From contig JBBBDQ010000347.1 in NCBI GenBank assembly GCA_037127315.1, positions 2,779,001 through 2,843,000 on the forward strand: a stretch of 64,000 bases of DNA. Reading direction: 5' to 3'. Position 1 is the stretch's first letter. The number at the start of each line of letters is the position of its first letter. The notes beneath the pieces are model-generated. The model was not told the DNA's origin. It saw only the letters and a program-made list of their open reading frames with translations, and did no database searches. Below are positions 52,741-63,720 of the stretch, one piece after another. Source of the DNA: Ascarosepion bandense. Lineage: Eukaryota; Mollusca; Cephalopoda; Sepiida; Sepiidae. The translations under genes and the position numbers were made by a program.

Positions 52741-53224
52741 TATTCATTTACCTATCTATCTATTGATGTATATATATCTATCTATACATTTATCAATTAT
52801 CACTGTATATGTGTTATCCATTATTAACGGATTGTACATATCTCTGCAGAGTTGAGGTGAACTAGTCCGACGCAACGAAGATAAAACTATGTCGATGAGG
52901 ATTCGAATTCACGAGGAAAAGTAGTTTTCTTTCTCTCACACGAAAAAGAAAAAATGTTCTTCTTAACTGTATAAACGTAATACATTATGGAAGAATTGTA
53001 GTTAATTATTCAACAAAAGCAATAATTTCAGAAGACATTCTAACACCAACTGCAAGATCAGATTCAGGCAATCATGGAAAAACAAGCAATAAACAATATG
53101 CTAATTCGGTTAGAGAATACAAGTACGTCCCAGAAGAAAACATTGCATTTATATCGTACTTTAGAAGGTACGAGGCCATCTTCAGAGAAGAAGTTAAAGA
53201 ATGTTCGGATAAAAAGTAGGTACA
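52741..53224. other. Spacer, nothing recognised
   Basis: Short TATC-like runs near 52750-52790. No gene. Confidence 0.4.
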
Positions 53225-54335
53225 TGTTCCCTTAAGAAAATTATACCCGAAACACCCTAGATGTTATGCCAGGATTTGTCATCCGAAGCCACAATTTGAA
53301 CAACCTAAGATACGCAGATGATTGCAGACACGGAAAGGAAACTACAAGACCTCCTACAGAAGGTAGCTGAAGTGAGTGACAAAAAGAACTACAAATAAAA
53401 TGCTGGAAAACCCGTATTTGAACAACCTAAGATACGCAGATGATTGCAGACACGGAAAGGAAACTACAAGACCTCCTGCAGAAGGTAGCTGAAGTGAGTG
53501 ACAAAAAGAACTACAAATAAAATGCTGGAAAACCCGTATTTGAACAACCTAAGATACGCAGATGATTGCAGACACGGGAAGGAAACTACAAGACCTCCTA
53601 CAGAAGGTAGCTGAAGTGAGTAACAAAAAGAACTACAAATAAAATGCTGGAAAACCCGTATCCATGGTCATCAGCAAAAAGAGAAACCAAAAATGCCAAA
53701 TACAGGTGGATGATACTGAAATCAAGAAGGAACCAAAATCTAAATACCTGGAGAATGTTCTAAAAGAATACGGAAAACGAAGATCCGAATGTAAATTGGC
53801 ATGGCGAAAGACGTGTTCAAGAAGCTGAGTAAAGTATTAAGAAACAGGAAACTTTCACTAGAAAAAAAGTAGAGAGTACAAGATTGCTATGTGATGTCAG
53901 TTTATCTATATGGCAGTGAATGTTAGACAATATCATCAAAGATTAAATTAAAACTTGAAGCAACTGAAATGTGGTTCTACAGAAGGATGCTGTGGATATC
54001 ATGGACCGAGCACGTGAGCAATGATGAGATGATGGAAAGAATGGAAACAAAAAAGGAAATTAATATTGAGTATCGGGAAGAGACAACTGAAGTTTCTGGG
54101 ACATGCGAAGATGGTGGAGGGTTTGGAGAACCTGATACTAACAGACCAGATAGAGAGGGAAATAGACATAAGAAAGCAGCGGATAACATATTTGAAGGGC
54201 CTGAGCAGATGGATGTCAGAAGGGGGTTTGCGAGATATTACAAAGGAAAGCGTGCTATGAGCCATCAGGGATAGGGAGACGAGGACGTCGCTTACGTCCG
54301 GAGAGGACAAGGCACATAGAAGAACAAGAACAAGA
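53225..54335 (+). pseudogene. RTE-type LINE with internal 122-bp triplication
   Basis: After a decayed LRNTLDVMPGFVIRSHN-like segment (53240-53295), the NNLRYADD region appears three times (see 53295-53660). Next come a block matching MVISKK.NQKCQIQVDDTEIKK (53665-53725), KYLENVLKE, RMAKDVFKKLSKVLRNRKLSLEKK, LEATEMWFYRRMLWISWTEHVSNDEMMERMETK (to about 54058), LKFLGHAKMVEGLENLILTDQIERE, and the 3' end GGACAAGGCACATAGAAGAAC (54305-54325). A short deletion after YADD shifts the frame. Confidence 0.82.
53295..53660 (+). repeat. Three tandem 122-bp units covering the RT active-site codons
   Basis: Units 53295-53416, 53417-53538 and 53539-53660 differ by only a few bases. Each has TTTGAACAACCTAAGATACG (NNLRYADD codons) and runs to ATAAAATGCTGGAAAACCCGT. 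The period is not a multiple of three, so each junction also shifts the frame. Confidence 0.92.
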
Positions 54336-54465
54336 AGATCAAGAACAATATGAAAATATTTGCATTTCATTTTGTTGAATAATTCAGATAAAGAGTCATT
54401 TAACGAACCTGTGTCGTTATGATCAAAGATTTCATTAAAAGAATTCAATTATTTATACACATTCG

Positions 54466-54990
54466 CAGTCAGTCAGTCAGTTAAGTGCCACACGTGAAAC
54501 ACGTTTGGGCGATGATGTCTCGAAAGAGACATGACTGACTGGGCAGAAGATGCTAAGAAATTCGAACCGAAACATTTACTACAATCACTGGTGTATATCA
54601 TCCTCATCCTTGCGTACAGCTCGATTAGACGTCATGAGTTATCTCCCTATAACCCTGCAAGTTACTTGTTCACCACTGCTGTAGCCTGGTATTTAACTCA
54701 CAACTCTAAGAGTCAAGTCAGGAACCAACCAACGTCTATATGTGTACTTAAGGAGAACATAGATTATCCCGCGGTAGGTTGCCATTGCTTTCTGCGGTAG
54801 ACTGGTTGCTAGCCAAGGCTATAGAACCCAATCTGTCCTGTTATTTAACCCATAACTGGAAGGAATAGACGGATTAATACCTTTCCCAAGAGTATTTGAG
54901 CGTAAGTGAATGCAATGAATTCAGCTGGAATTCGAACTCGGCTCCCCGATTTCTCGTTCCAAGCCAATATCCAATGCACCACAACAAACA
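54466..54990 (-). mobile_element. tRNA-type SINE (family A) interrupted by SINE B
   Basis: Reverse-complement full-length copy: tail and palindromic part at 54466-54551, body and head at 54761-54990 (GATTATCCCGCGGTAGGTTG ... CTGGAATTCGAACTCGGCTC ... CAATGCACCACAAC). The gap is exactly filled by another element. Confidence 0.9.
54552..54760 (-). mobile_element. SINE B, nested insertion
   Basis: The reverse complement matches 57245-57440 (ATATAGACGTTGGTTGGTTCC, GACTTGACTCTTAGAGTTG, ACCAGGCTACAGCAGTGGTG, AAGTAACTTGCAGGGTTATAG, TTTCGGTTCGAA). It is flanked by AGAT on both sides (54548-54551 and 54761-54764), a short target duplication. A B-box-like GAGTTnAATACC suggests a tRNA-derived head. Confidence 0.8.
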
Positions 54991-55500
54991 TAGTGCATGA
55001 ACCATACTAAGGACAAAGATGAATATTTTGTCACATATGCTTGTAAAGTAAACCGTGAGGGTGATAAATTAAATTAGTAATAACTATCCCAGGACAGATT
55101 GAAATATCTAACCTTCGTTAAAGATTGAACATCAAACAACAATGCGGAACTAGGTTCTTACAAAACTGGAACAGGGTTTAAAGTTAACGATACAGAATGT
55201 TGTGGAAGAGTGTAAAGATTTGCCAACTTAAGGGACAGCACAGCGAAAATCGAACAAAATGTCACGTCAGAAGTAAAACTAATCCGAAAAAAGACGTGAA
55301 AAATTACAGTATTACCAAAATAATGCCAAACCCAACTGGTGCTATGGCTCTGGGATGCTTCAGTTCAGAAAGGAGTGTCCATATAAATTGGTAACAGTGG
55401 GATGCATTTCGTTTCGTGTTTAAGATTTCCTTTTTGTTATTATGTCTAAATGCACTAGTAGATGTGAGTGATTATCGAACCTGTTCATGAAATTATTTTT
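54991..55500. other. Spacer, nothing recognised
   Basis: No supported features. The 65-codon frame at 55197 has no recognisable domain. Confidence 0.35.
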
Positions 55501-55502
55501 TT

Positions 55503-56620
55503 ATATAATCGTATAGCTCCAAACAAGGCATTATACTGCCACTGTTGTGCATGGGGTTACATAGGAGAAAAGTTATGAGAAGGAGTAGCAGAATACAAGG
55601 GGTAAGAAAGGAGATGACAGCATGAAAGATAGGATGGAAGTTAATGAGACAGGAGATGACTATTGACTTTACATTTAAATTCCTGGAGATTCTAGCTGTC
55701 GGGGAAGCAAGTAAATGGAAGAGAATTCAAAAGGTGGGAAATCCGAGAAAAGAAGCGGATGGATTAGAATTTGCGTTTATATCTTATTGGTCTCACAGTA
55801 AAAGGGTGGCACCTAGTTGCTAATTTTGTGGCTTGAGTAAATTCGGATATAGGGAGCACCAATGAGTTAAGTTCATCAGAGCAGAAGCCGTGAAAGTACT
55901 TATAGAAGAAACACAGAGAAGCCACAATGCGCCGGTGAGAATGTGATTGTATCTGAGCTGCCAAGTCGGGATCGCACACATTACAGATTCTCCGTTGAAT
56001 TTGGTCAAGGACCTCTAGGTAGATAGCAGGAGCACCCAACCAGAGATGGCAACAGTATTCAATGCACGGGCGGATGGTAGATTTTTATATATGCAGGATT
56101 GTTTCAGACTGAAAAACTTCCTGACCCTGCACAGAGAACCGACCTTCTTAGTAGCGGATTTAGCTATGGATTCTATGTAGACTTGAGGTCTGTTGTGAGA
56201 GTTAAACCGAGGAGGCGCAGTGTTTTACTTTCAGAGAAACTAGCCTAATCCATACTAATGGGGAGTAGGAGCGACTGTCTCTGTTGGTTAATAGATAGCA
56301 GCTTCATTTTAGAAGCATTAAAATCCATGAGCCATTTCTTACCTCAGTCCACCACCGATTGGAGGTCCTTTTCAAGCTCGAAATCGAGGCTTGCTTTGTC
56401 AGACTCGGCAGATTTTTGATCAAGGTGATAGTAAACCGTAGTGCCGTCAGCGTATATGCCTTCTTGGGATCATATTATATCGGGGAGATCGTTAATATAC
56501 ATAAGGAAAAGTGCAGGACCTAATTTAGAGCTTTGAGGTACACCATCGTTCGTGAGATAGTAATTAATTCCACGACATTGTTCGTCCATTTTGCTTCTAT
56601 TTCTGCCACAATTAGACAGA
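55503..56620 (-). pseudogene. Jockey/CR1-type LINE, RT palm to 3' end, minus strand
   Basis: The 3' signature in reverse complement lies at 55510-55565 (AGCTCCAAACAAGGCATTATAC, TGTGCATGGGGTTACATAG). The frame 55764-56039 encodes GAPAIYLEVLDQIQRRICNVCDPDLAAQIQS, RRIVASLCFFYKYFHGFCSDELNSLVLP and TQATKLATRCHPFTV. Upstream pieces in various frames match ASKMKLLSINQQRQ (near 56280-56320), KWLMDFNA, LDFELEKDLQSVV (56345-56390), a YADG.TVYYHLD version of the active site near 56430-56460 and INDLPD(I/N) near 56470-56500, up to about 56580 (GVPQSSKLGPALFL). The second catalytic aspartate is lost. Confidence 0.82.
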
Positions 56621-57224
56621 GGGTTTCTCCACACTAACACTAGTTTTGTCTCGTTGTGTAAATATAATAACTTTATTATGAAAGTTGCAGAAAAGTTATT
56701 TTAATTTTTATATTAATCCAGTCCTCTACAAATTATGTACGTAATGGGTTTAGATCGGAATTCTTATATGGCATTATGGTGCTTGGATAAGGTAGTGCTG
56801 AGAGGCTATGGTGAAAGGAACAGTATATGAACGATCGGGTCAGTCAAAAAGGCTAGTTAAATGTAGATGAAATGAAAACCAGTCTCCCCATTTTCATTTC
56901 TCCTTTGTGGCACATTTATAATTATGTATAATAAATATCGAGTTTCTGATTTTGTTTAAATTTTTTATGAAGTACTTTATTTTTTAAAGAATTGTCCGAT
57001 ATGTTTATTTTAATGTATTTTATTTTTCGCTTTTTTAAAAATGATTGCATTTTTTTCAGTTGTTTCGTTATTTTCAGCTTTCCAACTGCCATTTTTCGTT
57101 TTTATTTTATTTTATTTTTTGTGGGTGGGGGATTTCTTTTGTATTCATAACGTTTTTTATTATCTTTTAATAATTAATATTTTTGTATTTAAATTATTTG
57201 GACTATTGTCCTCATCTTTGTTAT
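56621..57224. other. T-rich spacer, nothing recognised
   Basis: The 78-codon frame at 57041-57277 is a phenylalanine-rich translation of T-rich DNA. Confidence 0.4.
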
Positions 57225-57227
57225 CCT

Positions 57228-57432
57228 TAAATACCCATGACCCAGTGGATATAGACGTTGGTTGGTTCCTGACTTGACTCTTAGAGTTGAGTTCAATACC
57301 AGGCTACAGCAGTGGTGAACAAGTAACTTGCAGGGTTATAGGGAGATAACCCATGACTTCCAATCGAGCCCTACGCAAGGAATGAGGATGATATACCCCA
57401 GTGATTGTAATGAATGTTTCGGTTCGAAATTC
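57228..57432 (+). mobile_element. SINE B, second copy
   Basis: GACCCAGTGGATATAGACGTTGG (A-box-like), GAGTTGAGTTCAATACCAGG (B-box-like, 57288-57307), then a body matching 54552-54760, ending near TTTCGGTTCGAAATTCC. Here the copy runs on into the unit duplicated at 57431-58290, so the complete element may be longer than the nested copy. Confidence 0.75.
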
Positions 57433-58290
57433 CTAGCACCTGAAAATGGCCGGAGCTTACAACGGCCGAAACGTTGTACAAATGGCAACAAAGGTGAGGA
57501 CAATAGTTCGAATAATATAAATACTGTAAATACTGTCTCATCTCAGAAATATAGACAAATACTAATATTTTTGTTTAGGAAAAAATCTTTTTTTTATTGA
57601 TATTTAATTAAATTATCTCGTCATCAGTTAAGCATGTCAGTTTTTTCTCACTCTCTCTCTCTCTCGCATTTTTATTTTCATACTTTTCTGGTGAAACGTT
57701 CTTTTATTTGTTACATTAGTGCTTTTGATTTAATTTTTTTTCTTTGCTTTGTTTTAGGATGTTATTTACCAGTTCTTAAACTTCCCGTCTTTAACTGCTT
57801 TTTTCAGTTTATTTTTTTATTTTATGCAAGTCTTTCCGTCAGTTTAATTTTTGGTATATTTCCTAGCAAATGAAAAAGGCCTCAGCGTACAACAGCTGAA
57901 ACGTCGTACAAATGGCAAGAAAGATGAGGACAATAGTCCAAATAATGTACATACTATAAATACTACCTCATCTCAGAAATGTAGACAAATACTAATAATT
58001 TTGTTTAGGGAATTTGCTTTTCTTTATCTATCGACAGTTAAGTAAATTTTCTCGTCTTCCTTTAAGCATGTCATGTTTGTTTTTCACTCTCTCCAGCATT
58101 TTTATTTTCATATTTTTTTGGTTTAAAATTTTTTTATTTGTTACATTAGTGATTTTGATTTAATCTTTTTTTTCTTTGCCTTTTTTTAAAGATCGTTTTT
58201 AAAAATTCTCAAATCTCCCATCTTTAACAACATTTTTCAGTTCATTTTATGCAAGTCATTCCGTCAGTTTATTTTTTAGTTTATTTCGGC
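57431..58290. repeat. Imperfect tandem duplication, ~430-bp unit
   Basis: 57431-57860 and 57861-58290 align throughout: TCCTAGCACCTGAAAATGGCC / TCCTAGCAAATGAAAAAGGCC, CGTACAAATGGCAAGAAAG-like, CTCATCTCAGAAAT.TAGAC, GCATTTTTATTTTCATA and TTATGCAAGTC..TCCGTCAGTTTA. Each unit has a GGCC..(C)GGCCGAAACG or CAGCTGAAACG hammerhead-like motif near its start (57454-57480, 57880-57905). They are diverged, so the duplication is old. Confidence 0.8.
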
Positions 58291-58739
58291 CATTTTGTTT
58301 TTTTTTATTGGCGAACCTTTATCTCTCTGATCTTAACTCGATCACTGTATTTTTTTCTTTTTTTGTGTGTTGCTTTTTAATAAATTTGTTTTTGTAATTA
58401 ACGTCTTTAATTTGTTTTACTAACTGATAGATTTATTTTTAAAAGTTTATTTACAAACGAATTGTTTTGTTAAACGTTTTTGTTCTTCGGTTTGGAGCAA
58501 CTTATTTTTTCTTTCGCAGACTTTTAGTTTAATTTCACTTTCTTAAACTTTTATTGAATTCTTTTTAGTTTAGGGTCAATTTTACTAGCTCGTGAAAAGA
58601 CGGCTTGGCAAACATTTAACTTGTTCTTACTTTTGACGGATTTTTAATTATATACTTTCGACGGAATTTAATTCTTTTTATTCATTAGACATTCTTTTTT
58701 ATTTGTTTTTGTAGATTTATCCTTTATTTTCAGTTATTG

Positions 58740-58784
<45 letters not shown>

Positions 58785-59936
58785 CTCTTAGTTTTTTGTT
58801 TTTTATTTTTTGTTTTTTGTTTGTTTATTTTTGTTCTCATTTTTAATTGTATAATTTTCTTCTAGTAGAAGAAATTATTTTTGGCAGTTTTATTTTGCTG
58901 GCTTTTTCTTTCCCTATCCACTCTCTCCAATTCTCATGATTATTTCTTCAAGAAAATTTGTAACTTATTGGCGATAATCTTTCAAAAAAGGGTAACAAAT
59001 GTTTGACGAGAACGCCTCCAGTCAAGATCACATAATCAAAGATCTCCTAATTCACACGGAAAATGAAGTTAGGCAAAGACCAAATTTTCAGTCTAGGAGG
59101 TTCCACCTCAAATGTAAGATTACTTGACCGTCTAAATGGTACAATACGGATAAATACTTAGTGCTATGAATGACGATCTGAACCGGGGATGTAGTTTTGG
59201 CAAAGTTTTGTCTCTTTTCACCCGACATTACATCAGAAAATCAGGATGCAATAACTCCATCAATATAATGCGCAACACTGTTGATAACTCTAAAAATAAG
59301 TTTATTGCATATAAAGAAACACTAGTTGAATAAAATGTCTTTTATCTGCTGGGAAATAAACTTCTATAAGGCAAGTTAGTGATTTACGAATTTCTAATAG
59401 CAACCACTAACGTAATATTTAGCCAGTCAAACATCCCTCAGTTATACTCTCTTGCTTGTGCATGTGGTTTTGCTCATGCTAACGAAAGGCGGTATGTGTT
59501 TTTCGCATTTGACGTCTGCTTCCCACTCAAAACAATGAGAACTTACTGAAATGCGCGTGATTTTATAGAGGGAATATTTTTCCGATAGCAATGATTAATG
59601 ACTTCTCTTTATCTCGCCAAGTCCAAAAAAATGACAATTCATGATGCACAATTTCATTATTTCTATATCCAACAAATTGATCAGCTGGTGTTTTATGACA
59701 CTGCCACCCGGCTGCCTGGTTGTTTTGATCCCGCTGCGATGATGTCGAAACGGTACCAATTATGTCGACGCTTTCGAGCCTCTGTTGCTAGTCGTGATGA
59801 TCTCCTCACAGAAGCTGGTCCTCAAGACGTCTATTACAACAACTGACCACTGCCCACGTTGAGATTTGATCTCAAAAAGTCGCGTTGGGCAATTCCAGTA
59901 GCCGTACCAGATCCAGACCAGATATTTGTGTACACT
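58291..59936. other. T-rich spacer with (TA)n at 58741-58777
   Basis: No repeat family recognised. The region from about 59460 to 59935 is less AT-rich and contains the frame listed at 59598. Confidence 0.4.
59598..59846 (+). other. Unrecognised 82-codon open frame
   Basis: Reads MTSLYLAKSKKMTIHDAQF ... LVFYDTATRLPGCFDPAAMM ... YQLCRRFRASVASRDDLL ... and stops at TGA 59844-59846. Composition is protein-like, but I find no motif or family. It lies directly outside the putative LTR and could be the host sequence at the insertion point. No splice or promoter evidence was found. Confidence 0.2.
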
Positions 59937-60868
59937 TGTGGTTAAAAATAAACACGGCGCCAAAAAATAAAAAAAATAAATAAGGTCGAAGACGCCCGGA
60001 TGAGTTGCGAATAATGTCTTTATAATAAAATAAGAAAAAAAGTTATTAATTACAAAAGCGGAAAGTACAATTGTCGGACCACCAGTTTACAACGGAGAGA
60101 GGATTCGCTTAAAAGTATCGGAGCTTTTCAATTTCTTTTTAAAGTCTTTTCACATATTTTCTATAACCAGAGCTGTCAATTCTCTATGAAACTTTTAAAA
60201 GAACAAAGTTCTTTCGGGTCCTTATCAGAGCTTAACGAAATCAGTGGCGGCGACGTGACACCAGCGGTGTCGGGGTTGGTTTATCCTTGGAAGCTCTCTC
60301 CTAACTTATCTGACTTTTCTCGCTGAGTCTCTATTTTTATAACTCTCTCCAATCCTCTCGGGGAATCTAGCCGTCTCGAGGTCTTCGACCAATGAGATTA
60401 TTTTCCACTCACACGATTTGCGGGGAGCCATGGCTCGACGAATGAAATATCAACAGCTCACATGACGTCATGTCTTTCTGTCTTCTTTCTTTCGATTACA
60501 TCATCGGTCTTCCGATCCCATAGCTTCTGTTCCCAGGAACATTTTTGGAGAATCTAACCCTCCTTGACCTCATCAAGTAAATCCTGACATTTTGTTATGG
60601 CTACTTACATAATTTTAGCTTGCCCAAAACAATCCGCGTCGAACACGAAAGAAGAATAATTATATTTCTCTTTTTCTTTCCCAGCTGTTAGCTAATTTTT
60701 CTATTCCCCAGATTTTACAGGTACGTGATAGTATTAAAATAGTTTTTTATATAAGCTCGCATCGCGAATTACAATAAAGCACAACTATTATACCACTAAT
60801 AGTAATTCCTCTCTTTTCGTTGCATTACACCAAACAAACAAAAAATACCAGCGGGAGATAGTGTCACA
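59937..60868 (-). mobile_element. Putative 3' LTR of an env-bearing retroelement (932 bp)
   Basis: On the minus strand the segment begins TGTGACACTATCTCCCGC directly after a purine tract (60869-60882) and ends ...TTTTTAACCACA, giving TGTG...CACA termini. It lies downstream of the envelope-type relic on the same strand, as expected for a 3' LTR. AATAAA-like signals occur near its 3' end (complement of TTTATAATAAAATAAG around 60020). The left boundary is a best guess because the partner LTR lies outside the window. Confidence 0.5.
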
Positions 60869-60882
60869 TACCTCCCCCACAC
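60869..60882 (-). promoter_or_regulatory. Polypurine tract (plus-strand primer site)
   Basis: The minus strand reads GTGTGGGGGAGGTA immediately before TGTGAC, the expected position and composition of a polypurine tract at the 5' edge of a 3' LTR. Confidence 0.55.
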
Positions 60883-61421
60883 ACTCTGTTATTTTAAGCA
60901 TAAAAATGACATTATAAATCAGAGACACTATTTCAACGTATAACTTTACAAGAACCTCTTTTTCTCTTTGCTTTTTTCTTTTTGTTTTTTTGTTTTTTGT
61001 TTTGTTTTTTTTTCATTTCTTTTTCTTTTCAGCCATGCAAATAATTCAACAAAGAAAAAGTATTTTACAAAAAAAGTCTCTTTAAGCAATTAAAAAAGTT
61101 CATTTTTCACCTTTGGTTCACTTTTCACCTTTGGTTCACTTTCGACCTTTGGTTCCATCTCCATTTTATTCAACCTAACCATGCAATTTTAATAACACAT
61201 CTTATTACCTAAGCATGTAAATTTAATAAAAAAATTCTTTATTAAAAATTCTCTGTAGGCAACTGGAAAAAGTTCCTTGTTTATTTATTTATTTATTTTT
61301 TGGGTTTTTTTCGGTCCTGCCTATATGTTATTCAAAGCTAAACATGCAATTTCAACAAAAAGTTCCAATAAAAAATTCTTCATTAAAAAGTCTCTACTGT
61401 CAACCTGAAAAAGAATAAAAA

Positions 61422-61467
<46 letters not shown>

Positions 61468-61658
61468 AGTTTTTTTTCGTCATGAATTGTCCTTCTTGGA
61501 CACTTTTTTTTCTGTTCCGCTGGGGTTAGAGATTTGTTTCTATGGGCGTTGGATGCATCCCATCATATAAGTCGAAGCCAACGCAACCTTTTCTGGGTCT
61601 GGGCTCGTTTCATCGAGAATATGGACACTGTCAGGCAACTTCCCTTGTTCTGTGCCAC
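60883..61658 (-). other. Region between env relic and LTR, with (TG)n
   Basis: T-rich on the plus strand; (TG)n at 61424-61463, and a 16-18-bp motif CACTTTTCACCTTTGGTT repeated at about 61107-61155. No coding frame. Probably the retroelement's 3' untranslated part with simple-sequence growth. Confidence 0.45.
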
Positions 61659-63437
61659 TCACCAGACCGATTTCCCTCCGGAAACCTTAAATTTCCATAT
61701 TGCTGCTACTATTGGAGTTAAAAATATCAATGTGAACATTACGGCTGACCAATTTATTAGGATTTTCTTACCCTTCCCCCAGACTATGCTTTCCCCTTTC
61801 AATGCCTCCAGTTGATCCATTAACTGATTCATATTTATCTTCTCTGTGGGTTCTAATAGAGCTGGCATCTGCCTTAACGTAATGTTGGGGAATTCCTTCA
61901 CTATGGGATTCCACAATTCTGTATAATTATCTAAATTCCTGCTAATCAATTCTAGAACAAGATTCTTTTTCTCATATCTCTCCTCTGTTTGGTAATAGTT
62001 GGGTAGGGATATGGATATTCCGAAAGCTGAGAACCCAGGGGCAAATCTACTAAAGACAGAGGCGGTCTCACTTCTATTGTCCCAGTTGGGTCCCTACCAC
62101 ATACCTTGGATAATCTGATTGGTTTTTCGGACTGCCACTGCCCATACACCATCTGACACACTAATAGACTGTGATAACGTTGTTTTTGTTAACACTTCTA
62201 CCTGACAATTCCTATTAATTCCCTCTTCCTTATCTTCAAATAGTTCTAGTACATACATTTTGTGATTACCAGCTACATAAATTGGACTCAGTGAAGTACA
62301 GGTTCTTAAGACGTTATTTTTACCTTTCTCTGCGTCATCTACCGACAATATCATAAATTTCGTCCTTGCTGAATTCAAGGCTATATACTCGGTTTCGATT
62401 CTGTACCTCGCTATCACTCCTGACCCTTGATCTACGTGTGGGTATGAAATGGGCAAGTTTATAACTTGGTATATCTAAAAAATACTCTCTCTATCCAACA
62501 ACGGAAGGGACATCAAAACCAACATTTTGTTACACTCTAAGAAGGTTATACAACCTATAGCATTATAATACTTCCATAGTTCCCTGGTGGGTTCTACTGG
62601 TAATCTAAGTTGATGGGGTAATTTTCTCTGTATTTCCAACAAAAGATCCCTTTAACGTGCTGGAGTTACTATACTAGGGGACAAGTGTGCCAAAGATAAC
62701 ATCTTCATCTGAGCTCTTACATGTTCCAGCAATATTGTCAACGACTGTCTAGTCCTTCGTACACTATTAGCAACGGTGTTCGACTGAAAGTACTGTTGAA
62801 CGAATCTACTTAACCTTTGAACCTATTATTAGCTATTTCCTCTTTAAGTTCATTCAGGCTACTTATTATTTCATTAATACTGGCTCTGTTCTTCGTCAAT
62901 TCTATCCTCGTAACATTCAATATCGATACACTTTGCTGCGCCCACTGGGCCAGAATTTTCTGATTTTTGTCTACCTTTCTCAGGCTTTCCATTATGGTCT
63001 CCAGGTTTTTCCTTTGTTATTGTTCCAAAGAAAACATTTAGGGCCTTCCCAACTATGGGAACTAATGCTCATTTTTCTCTAGTCTGTAGCAGTTCGATCT
63101 CCCTCATATAATCCCTCATGTTATAAAACTGGTCCTCCATTACAGCCTTTTCTACCTCCAAGAAATACAACAATCTGAGATAATTTTCCTCTCCTTGGTT
63201 AGTTTGGGCTACCTTTATTCTAGCTATTCCCAGCTTTCTTATCTCATCCTTCAGTCTGTTGAGTAACACCTCATACGGGTTTAAATCTATTACAAAAGTA
63301 ATCACCCATTTCGATCTTGTTATTATCACTTCCCTGGTTTTCTTAAATACTGTACTTCTGCTGTGTTTCCAGGATTCCATTCTCATCATCATCATCATCA
63401 TCATTACCATCATTAACAGCAGTACTGGTCCTTTCAA
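61659..63437 (-). pseudogene. Envelope-type glycoprotein gene of an LTR retroelement, broken
   Basis: The order on the minus strand resembles F-protein-like envelopes of errantivirus/gypsy-type elements. First comes an N-terminal hydrophobic methionine-rich stretch and a helical domain (63069-63437). An in-frame stop near 63064 precedes a glycine-containing hydrophobic segment (about 63015-63062), the position of a fusion peptide. A heptad-rich coiled-coil region follows (62810-62992), then a cysteine-containing ectodomain block (62094-62456), a further block (61952-62161), and a C-terminal part whose residues 64-85 form a membrane anchor, with a short basic tail (61659-61949). At least three stops or frameshifts separate these, so no full-length product is possible. 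In intact relatives this protein mediates membrane fusion of the particle. gag and pol would lie beyond the right edge. Confidence 0.6.
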
Positions 63438-63544
63438 ATGGGCTATTCCTTTAGCAGCAAAGAATTCATTTTCATAAATCCAAAATAATGATACTTGTAA
63501 AACCTACAGACGATAGTTGCAGAAAATGGATACCTTGATCTTCG

Positions 63545-63720
63545 ACAACCTTGCGGTACTTGGCATGACGGTAAGCTGCATCCAGCAGCAAGGCCTTTGA
63601 TTGGAATGTTGTGAAGAGCATGAAACCACTTCTTAATTTCTGTTGTTCCCAGATCCACTTTGATCCGGAGTTGTCGCACCTGTTAACGTCCCAGCTATGG
63701 GCAAATAGTTAAACCCATCT
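63545..63720. repeat. Dispersed repeat C, copy 3
   Basis: CCAGCAGCAAGGCCTTTGATTGG, GTTGTGAAGAGCATGAAACC, CTTCTTAATTTCTGTTG and CAGCTATGGGCAAATAGTTAA match copies at 34255 and 44425. It lies right next to the 5' end of the envelope relic, and the minus-strand frame 63443-63679 is mostly this repeat. Confidence 0.7.
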
